Assembly: GCF_003574315.2 (NCBI RefSeq) | Contig: NZ_AP025739.1 | Location: forward strand, 7,581,052 to 7,645,051 | Source: Capsulimonas corticalis | Lineage (GTDB): Bacteria; Armatimonadota; Armatimonadia; Armatimonadales; Capsulimonadaceae | Reading direction: 5' to 3' | Length of the DNA stretch: 64,000 nt | Shown here: in pieces, positions 45,267 through 54,453 of the stretch | Layout of the letters: each line of letters begins with the position of its first letter | Position numbering within the stretch: position 1 is the stretch's first letter | The notes under the pieces: generated by a model | Databases searched by the model: none | What the model was told of the DNA's origin: nothing | Seen by the model: only the letters and a program-made list of their open reading frames with translations | Translations under genes and position numbers: made by a program

Positions 45267-45483
45267 TCCGCGCAGCCTCCATTCGACGCTCAAATACGGC
45301 CAAAAGCACAACCGTACATAAGTTCGATACAAGGGCTTCTGTCTCCTTGTTTTGCAGCAAAAAAAATTTCTCGTGAAACGCACGGCTTTCGGTCCCACAG
45401 CTGAAGTAGCGGGACCGGCTTGGGAAACGCAAATCCGCCATACCTTCATCGCGGGACATTCAGGAGAAAGCATGGAAAGCGGC

Positions 45484-45548
45484 TTGACGAAAACTCGCTT
45501 CGCCACTATAATAAGTTTACCGTTGCAATTTTGATAAAACCGATCAAA
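45484..45548 (+). promoter_or_regulatory. Promoter and inverted-repeat operator of the GH51 gene
   Basis: TTGACG (45484-45489), 17 bp, TATAAT (45507-45512). At 45530-45548 lies TTTGAT-AAAACCG-ATCAAA, a perfect six-base inverted repeat with a 7-nt centre, at about +11 to +29. Closely related sequences follow the GH43-operon and GH106-like promoters. The rest of the gap 45267-45483 shows nothing recognisable. Confidence 0.8.
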
Positions 45549-45569
45549 TTCATTCCGAGGATCTTCGCC

Positions 45570-47651
45570 TTGCCCATTATCGTCACCTCTCAAGAGGTCA
45601 CAGCCACGCCAATCAGCGACCGCCTGTACGGACACTTTATCGAGCTGGGCTATGGCGTTCAGGTCGAGCCGATGTGGTCGGAGATGTTCTTCAACCGCAG
45701 CTTTGAGCCGTTCACGCCGTATAAGTGGATCAACAAGGAGTGGTACGATCTCTGGCTCGATCCCAAACACCCGGAGAAGGGCTACAAGACCGATTGGAGT
45801 CAGGAAGACTGGCATCACTCAGGTTACGAGCACAATCCCTGGTTCGCCGTTCCCGGCGATGAGGGGCCGTTGGAGATCACGGACGAATCCACGTTTATTC
45901 TCCCGCGTTCGGCAACTCTTGATATTGAAATCGGATTGACGAGTGAAGGCGCGCGCCATGGCGAGACGTGTTTGAAGGTCGTGAATGGAGAAAGCGAGGC
46001 GTGGGGCGGCTTCGCACAGGCTGGGAAAGTCATTCAGAAAGAAGCGGGATACAAGTTTCGCGGCTTTCTCAAATCGGATACTCCCGGAGCGCATGCCGAG
46101 GTTCGGATCTACGCACAGGGCGACTGGGCCGCTCCCCTCTTCACCGCGCCGGTCGGCCCGATTGGCGAGGAGTGGGAGGAGTTCTCCTGCACGTTCCACA
46201 ACAAGGTCTATGAAGGGCGTGCGGTCTTCAGCCTCTGGATCGCTCCCGGCGCAACCGTCTATACCGACTGTTTTTCGCTCATGCCAACGAACACCCGGCA
46301 TGGCTGGCGGCCGGAGGTGGTGGAAGCGGCGGCCCGCATCAACCCCAAGGTCATTCGATGGCCCGGCGGCTGCTTCGCCTCGTTTTACAACTGGCGCGAT
46401 GGGATCGGACCATACGATCAGCGCAAGCCTCAGCCCTCTTATTTCTGGGGAGGGCAGAACGCCAACGATGTGGGGACGGCGGAGCTTGCGACCTTCGCGA
46501 AGATGCTCGGCGCGGATTCCATGATCTGCGTCAACCTCCACCACCCCACGAAACAGTTCTATGAAGTCTACTGGAATGACGAATCCAAAGGACCGCATGG
46601 CTTCGACTTCCCCCACTTCGCCGATCCCGCGCAGGGCGCGCGCGAAGCGGCGGACTGGGTGGCGTACTGCAACCTGCCCGTCGGCGCGCATCCGATGGCG
46701 GATCAGCGCGCGGAGCACGGCTATCCGGAGCCGTTTGGCGTGCGCTTCTGGGAGATGGACAACGAGTCACTTCGCTGGTTCACCCCAACAGCTTATGCCG
46801 AGGCCGTCGCCGCATATTCGCAGGCGATGAAAGCCGTCGATCCCAGCATTCAGATCGGCCTGATCACCTATGGCGAGGAGTACAAAAAGCAGATCCCCGA
46901 GATGCTCGCCATTGCCGGCGCACATGTCGATTTTCTCGCCGACCGCGCCTGGGGCGAGGCGCAATTGCTGGCGGTGCTGGAGCCGATGCGCGCCTACAAC
47001 GCCGCCTGCGGGACCACGATCCGATATTGCGACACCGAATGGCTGGCGCATCAGGACGAGCCCGACGCATTCAACCATGTCGCGAGCGACGCCTGGACGG
47101 GCGAAACAAAATCCTATCGCTTCAGCAAGTGGCGTTACGCGATGAACATCTTCCGCAACTTTTTGATGTGGCGGCGGCAGGGCGGCGACGTGCTGTTCGT
47201 CAACTTCAACAATTTCGCCAACACGCACTCGCAATGCGTCATCGACACGCCCAAGGAAGGCGCCTATCTCACGGCGGCCGGCCACGTCTTCGAGATGATC
47301 TCCCGCGCCCCCGCCGCCTGGCCGCTCGCCTTAGATGGATACACGGTTGATGCGAAGGCAGACTATCAAGTCCAGGCGGAGTGGGATCTGGGACGCGAGC
47401 GCCTGGTGCTTTCGATCGTCAACATGGCCGCCGAGCCGCGCTCGGAGACGTTTGATCTGACGCCTCTGGAGCGTGTGTTCACGAACGCCCAATTATCCCA
47501 GCTCGCGGCGAACAGTCTGACGACGATGAATACGCTCGAACACCCCGACATGATCCGGCGTCTCGATAGCGAGCGAGGCTCCGTCGGCGTCTCGTATTCG
47601 CTCGATATTCCCGCATACAGTCTCACCCAGGTCATACTCGCCGCCGAGTAA
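45570..47651 (+). CDS. GH51 alpha-L-arabinofuranosidase
   Basis: A 693-residue GH51 enzyme that removes arabinofuranosyl side groups from arabinan or arabinoxylan. DRLYGHFIELGYGVQVEPMWSEM opens the fold, and RWPGGCFASFYNWRDGIGP is typical. The acid/base Glu is in WEMDNESLRW (~398) and the nucleophile Glu in RYCDTEWLAH (~490). A C-terminal beta-sandwich closes the protein. The start is TTG 45570: GAGG lies nine bases upstream, and the open frame further upstream crosses the promoter. There is no signal peptide, so it acts on imported oligosaccharides or is exported otherwise. It is followed after 11 bp by the GH99-like gene. Confidence 0.9.
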   Translation: MPIIVTSQEVTATPISDRLYGHFIELGYGVQVEPMWSEMFFNRSFEPFTPYKWINKEWYDLWLDPKHPEKGYKTDWSQEDWHHSGYEHNPWFAVPGDEGPLEITDESTFILPRSATLDIEIGLTSEGARHGETCLKVVNGESEAWGGFAQAGKVIQKEAGYKFRGFLKSDTPGAHAEVRIYAQGDWAAPLFTAPVGPIGEEWEEFSCTFHNKVYEGRAVFSLWIAPGATVYTDCFSLMPTNTRHGWRPEVVEAAARINPKVIRWPGGCFASFYNWRDGIGPYDQRKPQPSYFWGGQNANDVGTAELATFAKMLGADSMICVNLHHPTKQFYEVYWNDESKGPHGFDFPHFADPAQGAREAADWVAYCNLPVGAHPMADQRAEHGYPEPFGVRFWEMDNESLRWFTPTAYAEAVAAYSQAMKAVDPSIQIGLITYGEEYKKQIPEMLAIAGAHVDFLADRAWGEAQLLAVLEPMRAYNAACGTTIRYCDTEWLAHQDEPDAFNHVASDAWTGETKSYRFSKWRYAMNIFRNFLMWRRQGGDVLFVNFNNFANTHSQCVIDTPKEGAYLTAAGHVFEMISRAPAAWPLALDGYTVDAKADYQVQAEWDLGRERLVLSIVNMAAEPRSETFDLTPLERVFTNAQLSQLAANSLTTMNTLEHPDMIRRLDSERGSVGVSYSLDIPAYSLTQVILAAE

Positions 47652-47662
47652 GAAAGCGATCT

Positions 47663-49462
47663 ATGCAAGACAGGTTTCCAATCCGCCGCCTCGCGAGTAC
47701 GCTCGCGCTGCTCGCCGCCGGCGCTCTCGTCGCGCCCCAAGCCAAAGCGCAGACACTCCGGCCGATCGCGCCGGACACATGGACCGCGACCGACGCGCTG
47801 GGCCGCTCCATGCCGGTCGGCGCAGGAATCCCCGCGCCGCGCAAGAACCGTTATGTCGGGATCTTCTATTTTCTCTGGCACCATGGGCCGGGCAAAAACG
47901 AGCTGTATGACAACACGAAGATTCTCGCCGATCCCGCGCATCCCTTCGGACCAAAGTTCGCGTTCCATTGGTGGGGTGAGCCGGCGGTCGGCTACTTCCT
48001 GTCGTCCGACGCCTGGGTGCACCGCAAGAATCTCCAGATGCTCGGCGACGCCGGCGTGGACGTGATCTTCTTCGACGTGACCAACGCCTTCACCTACCCC
48101 GAGATCGTCAAGACGGTTTGCGACACCGCTGAGCAGATGCGCGCCGAAGGGACAAAAACACCGCAGATCGCGTTCATCGTCCATGCGGCGCCCGGCGCGA
48201 CAACCAATCGACTGTACGACACGTTTTACTCCAAGGGACTTTACAAAAATCTCTGGTTTCAATGGCAGGGCAAGCCGCTGATTCTGGGGAATCGCCAGGA
48301 GAAGACGCCCGGCGATTCTCCTCTCTCCGACGCGGCGAACCAATTTTTCACATGGCGCGAATCGTGGGCCTGGGATCCCGGCCAGGATAAGTGGCAGTGG
48401 ATGGATAAGTATCCGCAGAAGCCCGCGTGGCACGCAGACCCGCAAAAGCCTGAGCAGATCTCCGTGTCCATCGCAGGCCACCCAATGGATACCCTGGGCC
48501 GCAGTTATCGCAGCGCCGAGACCTGGGGACAGGGCGCGGAGCCGACGGTGGACGATCGGTATCGGGTCTCGACCAGCGCCGACGGCATCCAGTTCGCCCA
48601 GCAGTGGAAGCGCGCATTGGCGGTCGATCCCGAGTTCATCTTTATCACCGGATGGAACGAATGGATCGCCCAGCGTTTTCTGGACGGCGGTCCCACGCTC
48701 TACGCCGGCCGGCCGCGCACGCCGGGAACAACCTTCTTCGTGGACGCCTTCAATGAGGAGTTCAGCCGCGACGCCATGCCCATGAAAGGCGGCTACGCCG
48801 ATAACTACTACATGCAGCTGGCGGAGAACATCCGCAAGTTCAAAGGGGCCGCCCCGCAGCCAATAGCGCACGGATCGAAGACGATCTCCGCGCCTGGCGC
48901 CTTCGCCGCCTGGCGTGATGTCCAGCCGCGCTTTCTGGACGCGGTTGGCGACACCACGCACCGCGACAGCGACGGCTGGGGCGCCCATCACTACACGGAC
49001 ACCAGCGGACGCAACGACATCACTTCGGCCAAAGTCGCGTGCGACGCCAAAAATATCGCCTTCTATGTCCACACCCGCGCGGCCCTCACGCCGTACACGG
49101 GCAAGAACTGGATGCAGCTCTTGATCGACGCCGATTCCAATCCAAAAACCGGCTGGAACGGCTACGATTTCGTCGTCAACAGCCGTGTGCTGAGCCCGGG
49201 CAAGACAACGCTGAAGCGCCTTTCTGACAGCAAGACATGGACCGTCCCTTACCGCGCCGCCGGAAACGAGATGCAGGTGGTCATCCCGCGCGCGCTGCTC
49301 GGCCTCACGAACACCCGGATAACATCGTTTGATTTTCACTGGGTAGACAATGCCCCGATTGGCGGCGAGATCGCCGACTGGTGGTACGTGGGCGACAGCG
49401 CTCCCGACGGGCGCTTCAACTATCATTATCGCAATCGCGCCTCGTCAGAAGCCGGCGAATAA
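47663..49462 (+). CDS. Secreted GH71/GH99-like hydrolase with C-terminal CBM9-like domain
   Basis: A 599-residue secreted protein. The signal peptide is LASTLALLAAGALVAPQAKA. Residues ~50-400 look like a GH99/GH71-type TIM barrel: KNRYVGIFYFLWHHGPGKNE, DAGVDVIFFDVTNAFTYPE, and FITGWNEWIAQRF with conserved acidic residues. FVDAFNEEFSRDAMPMKGG follows. Residues ~430-590 resemble a CBM9-like beta-sandwich (DITSAKVACDAKNIAFYVHT). The substrate is not known. It follows the GH51 gene by 11 bp, so they share a transcript. The stop codon and last codons lie inside the left arm of a repeat element. Confidence 0.78.
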   Translation: MQDRFPIRRLASTLALLAAGALVAPQAKAQTLRPIAPDTWTATDALGRSMPVGAGIPAPRKNRYVGIFYFLWHHGPGKNELYDNTKILADPAHPFGPKFAFHWWGEPAVGYFLSSDAWVHRKNLQMLGDAGVDVIFFDVTNAFTYPEIVKTVCDTAEQMRAEGTKTPQIAFIVHAAPGATTNRLYDTFYSKGLYKNLWFQWQGKPLILGNRQEKTPGDSPLSDAANQFFTWRESWAWDPGQDKWQWMDKYPQKPAWHADPQKPEQISVSIAGHPMDTLGRSYRSAETWGQGAEPTVDDRYRVSTSADGIQFAQQWKRALAVDPEFIFITGWNEWIAQRFLDGGPTLYAGRPRTPGTTFFVDAFNEEFSRDAMPMKGGYADNYYMQLAENIRKFKGAAPQPIAHGSKTISAPGAFAAWRDVQPRFLDAVGDTTHRDSDGWGAHHYTDTSGRNDITSAKVACDAKNIAFYVHTRAALTPYTGKNWMQLLIDADSNPKTGWNGYDFVVNSRVLSPGKTTLKRLSDSKTWTVPYRAAGNEMQVVIPRALLGLTNTRITSFDFHWVDNAPIGGEIADWWYVGDSAPDGRFNYHYRNRASSEAGE

Positions 49463-49594
49463 ATTCGCGCCTACAAGTACGGTCGTCCCCCTCCGGGGAC
49501 TTCAGAGCCTACGGCATCTTAAGAAGCGCCTTCGGCGCAAAATCTGAACCCGCGCAGGCGGGTGGCCGTACTTGTAGCCGCGAATTTATTCGCC
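49454..49594. repeat. 141-bp MITE-like inverted-repeat element
   Basis: Terminal arms 49454-49484 and 49564-49594 are inverted copies matching at 29 of 31 positions. The centre holds a nested GCGCCTTCGGCGC hairpin. The left arm is also found, diverged, at 60823-60853, showing it is a dispersed repeat. The stop codon of the upstream gene is inside the left arm. Confidence 0.85.
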
Positions 49595-49674
49595 AGGCAT
49601 GTGCGGAACGCGCAATATTTCACTTACTCAACGGACTGCTAGCACTTCTCTTTTTGACAGGACACAAGTACGTC

Positions 49675-51672
49675 ATGATCGCGAATAATCCCAATCCCAC
49701 CGATACGATCGAGGAGGAGCGAATCCCGGATCCGGCGCGCCTGCGCTGGGGGCCGGTCGGCCTGCTCACGCTGATCCTGATCGTACTCAACACCGGCTGG
49801 ATCGCGAACTCCGAGATGAAGACCAACGTAACCGAGATCACCATCTCGACGCTCTTTCTCGGGATTGCGTTTATTCTGTTCTGCGCGACGATGCTCAACC
49901 TGGCGGCGCGCCGGGTCTTCGGCCCGCGCGGCGCTTTGAACCAGGTGGAGCTGATGATGCTCTACTCGCTGACATCGATGTCCAGCGTCGTCGCCGGCGT
50001 CGGCCATATGGGGTTCTTCACGCCGTTTCTGTCGAACGTATTCTGGTACGCCAAGCCCACCAACAACTTTCAGCAGATCTGGCCGCTGCTCCCTTCCTAC
50101 ATCGGGCCGCGCGACCACGAGATCCTGCGCGGGTTCTACGAAGGACACTCCACGTTCTTTCGGCCGGAAGTGATGCGCGCCTGGTCGGGGCCGCTGTGCG
50201 TCTGGAGCATCTTCTTTTTGACCCTGCTCTGGACCACGCTATGCCTCGCCGCCATCGTGCGCCGGCGCTGGGAGGAGGATGAGCATCTTCCATTCCCCGT
50301 GGTCGCGCTGCCGCTGGAGATGACGCGCGAGGGCGCTCCCATCTACCGCAACAAGCTGCTCTGGGGCGGCTTCGCCATCCCCTGCTTTTTGCATTCACTC
50401 AATTCGCTCGCCAGCATCGTTCCCGCACTGCCGTCGCTGCCGATCAATACGGCGGTCAGCCTGACCGTCGGCCTGCCGCGCCCCTGGAGCGCGCTCGATC
50501 CGACCTTCGGCGGAATCCATGCGGCTGGCATTGGCTTTGGGTATCTGATCAACAGCGACGTACTGTTCTCCATGTGGTTCTTCTATCTGCTGCGCAAGGC
50601 GATGAACGTCTGGGGGCTGCTGCAAAACTGGCGCGATCCCGGCCAGGGCCAGATGGGCGACGGAGCCCATCAATTCCCATATACGAGCTATCAGGCGTGG
50701 GGCGCGTGGATGGCCCTGGGCCTGGCTATGCTGTGGCAAGGGCGCGTCTACTTCGGCGCCTATTTCCGGCGCGCCTTTCGGGGCGATCCGTCCGGACGCG
50801 ACATTGGCGAGCCGATGACCGCGCGCACCGCCGTGGGCGGCTTCACACTGGGATTCCTCGCGCTCTGCGCGTTTGTCTGGTCGAGCGGCGGGTCGTGGTG
50901 GCTGCCGGTCGTCTTCTTCACGATCTACATGCTGATGATGCTGGCCCTCGCCCGTCTGGAAGCGGAAACCGCCGTCCCGTCCCCGTTCCTCGCCTGGATC
51001 GCGCCGCAAAGCATGCTGACGACGGTGCTGGGATCTGCGAACCTCGGGCGCATGGACTCGGTGCATGTCGGGATGCTTTCGTGGTTCAACTCGGACTACC
51101 GCGCGGCGGCGATGCCCCACCAGCTCCAGGCGTTCGTCGGCCAGCGCCGCGCCGGAGGCTCCATGCGCGCCCTGCCCCTCGCCCTGATGCTCGCGGCCGC
51201 GTTCGCGCTGGTCTGCGCCCTGCTCTGGGACTTGCAGCTCTACTATGTCAACGGCGCCGAGACCGGGAACGTCAACCAGTGGCGGATCACGATGGGAACG
51301 ACTCCCTGGTCGGATGTCGATAAGTGGCTGCATGCTCCGGAAAAGGCCGACAGCGGGGCCCTGATGGGCATGGCCGCCGGCGCGGCGATCACCGGCATCC
51401 TGTCCTTCCTGCGCGGCCGCTTCGTCGGCTTCCCGCTTACCCCCGCCGCCTACGTGCTGAACACCTCCTGGGCCAACGACCTTTTCTGGCTGGACATGTT
51501 CATCGCCTGGGTCTGCAAAACCGCGATCCTGCGCTACGGCGGCATGCGCATCTACCGCCTCATGTTGCCCCTCTTCCTGGGCCTGATCCTCGGCGACTTT
51601 ATCACCGGCGCCTTCTGGAGTATCGTCGGCGTCTTCATGCACGCTTCGCTATTCCGGACGTTCTCGACGTGA
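49675..51672 (+). CDS. DUF6785/DUF6784-type polytopic membrane protein
   Basis: A 665-residue membrane protein with about 13-15 hydrophobic segments, including VGLLTLILIVLNTGWIANSEM, IFFLTLLWTTLCLAAIVRR and LMLPLFLGLILGDFITGAFW. The segment FPVVALPLEMT recalls OPT-type transporters, and the family is found in Armatimonadota and Planctomycetes next to glycoside hydrolase genes. It may import oligosaccharides or peptides, but this is unproven. ATG 49675 is chosen; the upstream frame crosses the repeat element. It probably shares transcription with the GH51 and GH99-like genes, or is transcribed from within the repeat-containing gap. Confidence 0.75.
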   Translation: MIANNPNPTDTIEEERIPDPARLRWGPVGLLTLILIVLNTGWIANSEMKTNVTEITISTLFLGIAFILFCATMLNLAARRVFGPRGALNQVELMMLYSLTSMSSVVAGVGHMGFFTPFLSNVFWYAKPTNNFQQIWPLLPSYIGPRDHEILRGFYEGHSTFFRPEVMRAWSGPLCVWSIFFLTLLWTTLCLAAIVRRRWEEDEHLPFPVVALPLEMTREGAPIYRNKLLWGGFAIPCFLHSLNSLASIVPALPSLPINTAVSLTVGLPRPWSALDPTFGGIHAAGIGFGYLINSDVLFSMWFFYLLRKAMNVWGLLQNWRDPGQGQMGDGAHQFPYTSYQAWGAWMALGLAMLWQGRVYFGAYFRRAFRGDPSGRDIGEPMTARTAVGGFTLGFLALCAFVWSSGGSWWLPVVFFTIYMLMMLALARLEAETAVPSPFLAWIAPQSMLTTVLGSANLGRMDSVHVGMLSWFNSDYRAAAMPHQLQAFVGQRRAGGSMRALPLALMLAAAFALVCALLWDLQLYYVNGAETGNVNQWRITMGTTPWSDVDKWLHAPEKADSGALMGMAAGAAITGILSFLRGRFVGFPLTPAAYVLNTSWANDLFWLDMFIAWVCKTAILRYGGMRIYRLMLPLFLGLILGDFITGAFWSIVGVFMHASLFRTFST

Positions 51673-51715
51673 TCCGGACCCAAACTTCGGCGCGCAAACA
51701 CGCAATCCCAAAACA

Positions 51716-51749
51716 AAAGAGCCTCCCCGAAATCTCGGGGAGGCTCTTT
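51716..51749. terminator. Bidirectional terminator between the DUF6785 and pilin genes
   Basis: Arms 51716-51730 and 51735-51749 form a perfect 15-bp stem with A-rich and T-rich flanks on both sides. It lies between two convergent genes and can serve both. Confidence 0.92.
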
Positions 51750-51766
51750 GTTTTGGAAGCGTGGAG

Positions 51767-52636
51767 CTAGATCGGGCTGAAGGTCACCGCAAAGTTATTA
51801 GGAGCAGAGCCAACGGTGGAAGATCCTGCCGCGTTGCCGCATCCCGTCTGATCCGTGTTCGCATTGGCGGCAGTCCCGCCAGGAGAAACCGTCCCTGGGC
51901 GAATATACTTCGCATGACCATCCGCCAGCGCATAGTTCGCACCGTCCGTGTGGCGCGGCGTGGGGTTGGCGACGCCGTAACCGCCGGAATTGAAGCCGCC
52001 AATTCCCACATTCCGCCCTAAAAGCCCTGTCGCATAGACAGCCCTTCCACCATTCGTTTGATCGATCCAACCGGAGCCGCAGTCGTTTCCGTGACCGCCA
52101 GGCGAATCATTTTCGGCGGGATTGGTCGGGTCAGTCGGCGCATTCGTCACTTCATAGAGCAGGACGGTGCTTGCCGGCGCGTTTGTGCTGGCAAGCGTTC
52201 CCGCCGACCCGCCGCCGTCGAGATTTCCATTGAACGCATAGGAGATCGGGACATCATGTTCGTTCAGCCCCAGATGGTTCGTCGTGTCCGACGTGGGATC
52301 GTCAGGACACTTAAAGACGCCGGTGCTTTTGATGTAAGGATAGACACGCCCCGCCCACCCACGACCTTCGTGCACGCCCATGCCGGGACCATCCGTGTAG
52401 GCAAATTGGTTGCCCCAGGGATAGGTTTCATCGTTATCTTGAGTGTATTGTGTAAAGCCAAGCGCCAGTTGCTTTTCATTACTAAGACAAGATGTCTGCC
52501 GCGCCTTCTCACGCGCTTTGGCGAAGACCGGGAACAGGATCGCCGCAAGAATTGCAATTATTGCAATGACAACGAGTAATTCAATAAGTGTGAAACCAGC
52601 CGCCTTCGGCTTTGCTTTGACAACAAGATCGGTCAT
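51767..52636 (-). CDS. Type IV pilin-like (DUF1559) secreted protein
   Basis: A 289-residue prepilin-like protein. The prepilin cleavage motif AAGFTLIELLVVIAIIAILA is followed by FPVFAKAREKARQTSCLSNE, exactly the N-terminus of DUF1559 proteins abundant in Planctomycetes, Verrucomicrobia and Armatimonadota. The C-terminal part (HTDGANYALADGHAKYIRPG) is the family H-x-G end. Cleavage by a prepilin peptidase would place the helix in a pilus or pseudopilus. The start at 52636 has GGAGGG upstream. Its promoter carries the same operator as the two GH5 genes, suggesting it is produced with those cellulase-like enzymes. Confidence 0.9.
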   Translation of the reverse strand: MTDLVVKAKPKAAGFTLIELLVVIAIIAILAAILFPVFAKAREKARQTSCLSNEKQLALGFTQYTQDNDETYPWGNQFAYTDGPGMGVHEGRGWAGRVYPYIKSTGVFKCPDDPTSDTTNHLGLNEHDVPISYAFNGNLDGGGSAGTLASTNAPASTVLLYEVTNAPTDPTNPAENDSPGGHGNDCGSGWIDQTNGGRAVYATGLLGRNVGIGGFNSGGYGVANPTPRHTDGANYALADGHAKYIRPGTVSPGGTAANANTDQTGCGNAAGSSTVGSAPNNFAVTFSPI

Positions 52637-52724
52637 GAAATTCCCTCCAGGATGCGAAAATAAATTCAAAAGTGCGCCGCCGGCAAGATATCGCCGGCGC
52701 CAGGCAATTAGTTTTACCGATCAC

Positions 52725-52753
52725 ATTATAAAACGAAACATTGTTTCTGTCAA
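52725..52753 (-). promoter_or_regulatory. Consensus promoter with operator in the spacer, pilin gene
   Basis: Minus strand: TTGACA (52753-52748), 17 bp, TATAAT (52730-52725). The spacer contains the dyad GAAAC-ATT-GTTTC (52735-52747), which directly abuts the -35 box, so a bound regulator would block polymerase. Confidence 0.88.
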
Positions 52754-52769
52754 GGAATATTTTTGACTG

Positions 52770-54386
52770 TTAGGAGGCAAGAGCGACTCCCTCGGGAAGT
52801 CCCAAAACGGTTTCAACGCCGCCGTCGATTCCCAGCGTATGCGAGACGTGGATGAGGCCGTGCGGCGTGGGGACCGATCCGCGCGCATATTGCAAATTCC
52901 CAAGGTTTGGTTTTATCGATACTTGCGCGAACCCGGGCGCGGCGGGCGTGACGCCGAGGACGTGCTCCATGAGCCATGCGGTGGGGCCGGCGGCCCAGCC
53001 ATGGCAGAGGCTGTGGCGCAGCCCCTTGTAGCAGAAGTCGCCGTACTCGGCGTGGATGTCGTGTTTGCCGGGCTGCGGCAGTTCGTCGATGCGTGTGGCG
53101 TTTTCGGCCCACTCGATATGGAAATCCTCCCAGAAGGCGGTCGCACCCAGGTCCAGCATGGCCCCCCAATAGGACCGAAGCAGATCCAGGCCGCCGGCGA
53201 CGTCGCCGGCCTGGGCGCGGGCCTGGAGGATGTAGTAGCCGTAGAAGGTGGAGAGGTTGCGGTCGGGATCGCGCGCGAGGATGGCGGCGTTGGTCGCCTC
53301 GGCGTCCGCGAGGCCGGCCAGGACAAGGAGCGCGTTCGCCTGTTTGCTGACGGTCGGGATCGTGGGACACGCTTCGACACGGGCGGCGACGGCGTTCGCG
53401 CGCGCGGCGGCTTCGGATTCGCCGACGATGACGCAAAGCTCGGCGCCGGCGCGCAGGGCGAGCGCGGTCATGGCTTGCAGGCCGGCGTCGGTGGCGGTGG
53501 GGTCGACGCTCGTCGGCCACTCCAGAAACCGCCCGCCGTCCAGATGCTCGCGGCCCTCGGCATCGACTTTGGATTCGACCAGCGCCAGCAGGTCCAGCAG
53601 ATACGCGCGCTGCTGCTGGAGGTAGGCGAGATCGCCGTGATAGCGATACCAATCGCGCTGAATGATGATCCACCAGAGGGAGTACGACGAAATGCCGTTC
53701 ATCCATTCGGGCAAGGGAGTTTCATCGCGAACTTTGTCCAGGCTCGCCGGGACGATCGGATGCGCGCCGTGGATCGCGCTCACCACCATCGTCTCGGGGT
53801 GCATGTCGCCGATCCAGACCAGACGGTCGCGCTTGATTCCATCCCAGAGATGATCCTGCATGCACAGATGCACCGTGCGAGCGCCGACGCGCCATATCTC
53901 ATTGATCCGCTCGTCGCTGCACTCGAACGCCCCCTGATACTCCAGGTCGTACTCCAGCGCAATCGCCGTCACCTGACGCAAGATCAGCGGCGCATCGGTA
54001 TCCAAGAGATCGATACGGACGAACCGAAATCCGGTGTCGCCGACATCCGTTCGCCCGAACCACGCGGCCTTAATTTCCCAATCGTGGGTGGCGTGATCGG
54101 GAGTCGTCTCCCCCATCGCCTCGCTGACGGATTCGCCAAATCGCACGCGGACGCGCACCGAGCGAGCGGCCGGCGAATTGGGAACGTCCAGGCGAACGCC
54201 GCCGTGCAGTTCGCGGCCGAAATCCAGGAGAATCGCGGCCGGCGCATCGCCGCCTGGCGAGAGCGTACAGGCGGTGAGGTCGTCGCTCAGGAGATTTTGG
54301 GAGCCGGCGACACCAGCCTCCGAAATCCAGACAATTCGCGTCGGCGCGATAAAACGGCGGCGGCGGGGATCGAGAATACCTTCCAC
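52770..54386 (-). CDS. GH78-like alpha-L-rhamnosidase, compact form
   Basis: A 538-residue GH78-like enzyme. ILLDFGRELHGGVRLDV is the beta-sandwich, and the catalytic barrel shows HLWDGIKRDRLVWIGDMHPETM, GATAFWEDF and LCHGWAAGPTAWLMEHVLGV, then a C-terminal beta domain. It lacks the large N-terminal beta domains of the 928-residue GH78 encoded at 8734. The GTG start at 54386 is weakly supported by AAAGG upstream; a somewhat later start is possible. It follows the GH43-CBM6 gene by 52 bp, with a GC hairpin between them, and is probably the last gene of the arabinan operon. Confidence 0.82.
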   Translation of the reverse strand: MEGILDPRRRRFIAPTRIVWISEAGVAGSQNLLSDDLTACTLSPGGDAPAAILLDFGRELHGGVRLDVPNSPAARSVRVRVRFGESVSEAMGETTPDHATHDWEIKAAWFGRTDVGDTGFRFVRIDLLDTDAPLILRQVTAIALEYDLEYQGAFECSDERINEIWRVGARTVHLCMQDHLWDGIKRDRLVWIGDMHPETMVVSAIHGAHPIVPASLDKVRDETPLPEWMNGISSYSLWWIIIQRDWYRYHGDLAYLQQQRAYLLDLLALVESKVDAEGREHLDGGRFLEWPTSVDPTATDAGLQAMTALALRAGAELCVIVGESEAAARANAVAARVEACPTIPTVSKQANALLVLAGLADAEATNAAILARDPDRNLSTFYGYYILQARAQAGDVAGGLDLLRSYWGAMLDLGATAFWEDFHIEWAENATRIDELPQPGKHDIHAEYGDFCYKGLRHSLCHGWAAGPTAWLMEHVLGVTPAAPGFAQVSIKPNLGNLQYARGSVPTPHGLIHVSHTLGIDGGVETVLGLPEGVALAS

Positions 54387-54425
54387 GTGATGGTTGCCTT
54401 TGTTCTATATGAATATAATGAAAGT

Positions 54426-54453
54426 GCGGCCGGCGATTTCAATCGCCGGCCGC
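54426..54453. repeat. GC-rich hairpin overlapping the GH43 stop codon
   Basis: GCGGCCGGCGAT (54426-54437) and its complement (54442-54453) flank a TTCA loop. The TGA stop of the GH43-CBM6 gene is in the loop. No clear T-run follows, so partial termination or mRNA stabilisation inside the operon is more likely than a full stop. Confidence 0.7.

Noticed and set aside
47366..49426. 686-codon open frame antisense to the GH51 and GH99-like genes
   Set aside because: No family resemblance, biased composition, and it overlaps two genes with clear motifs and signals.
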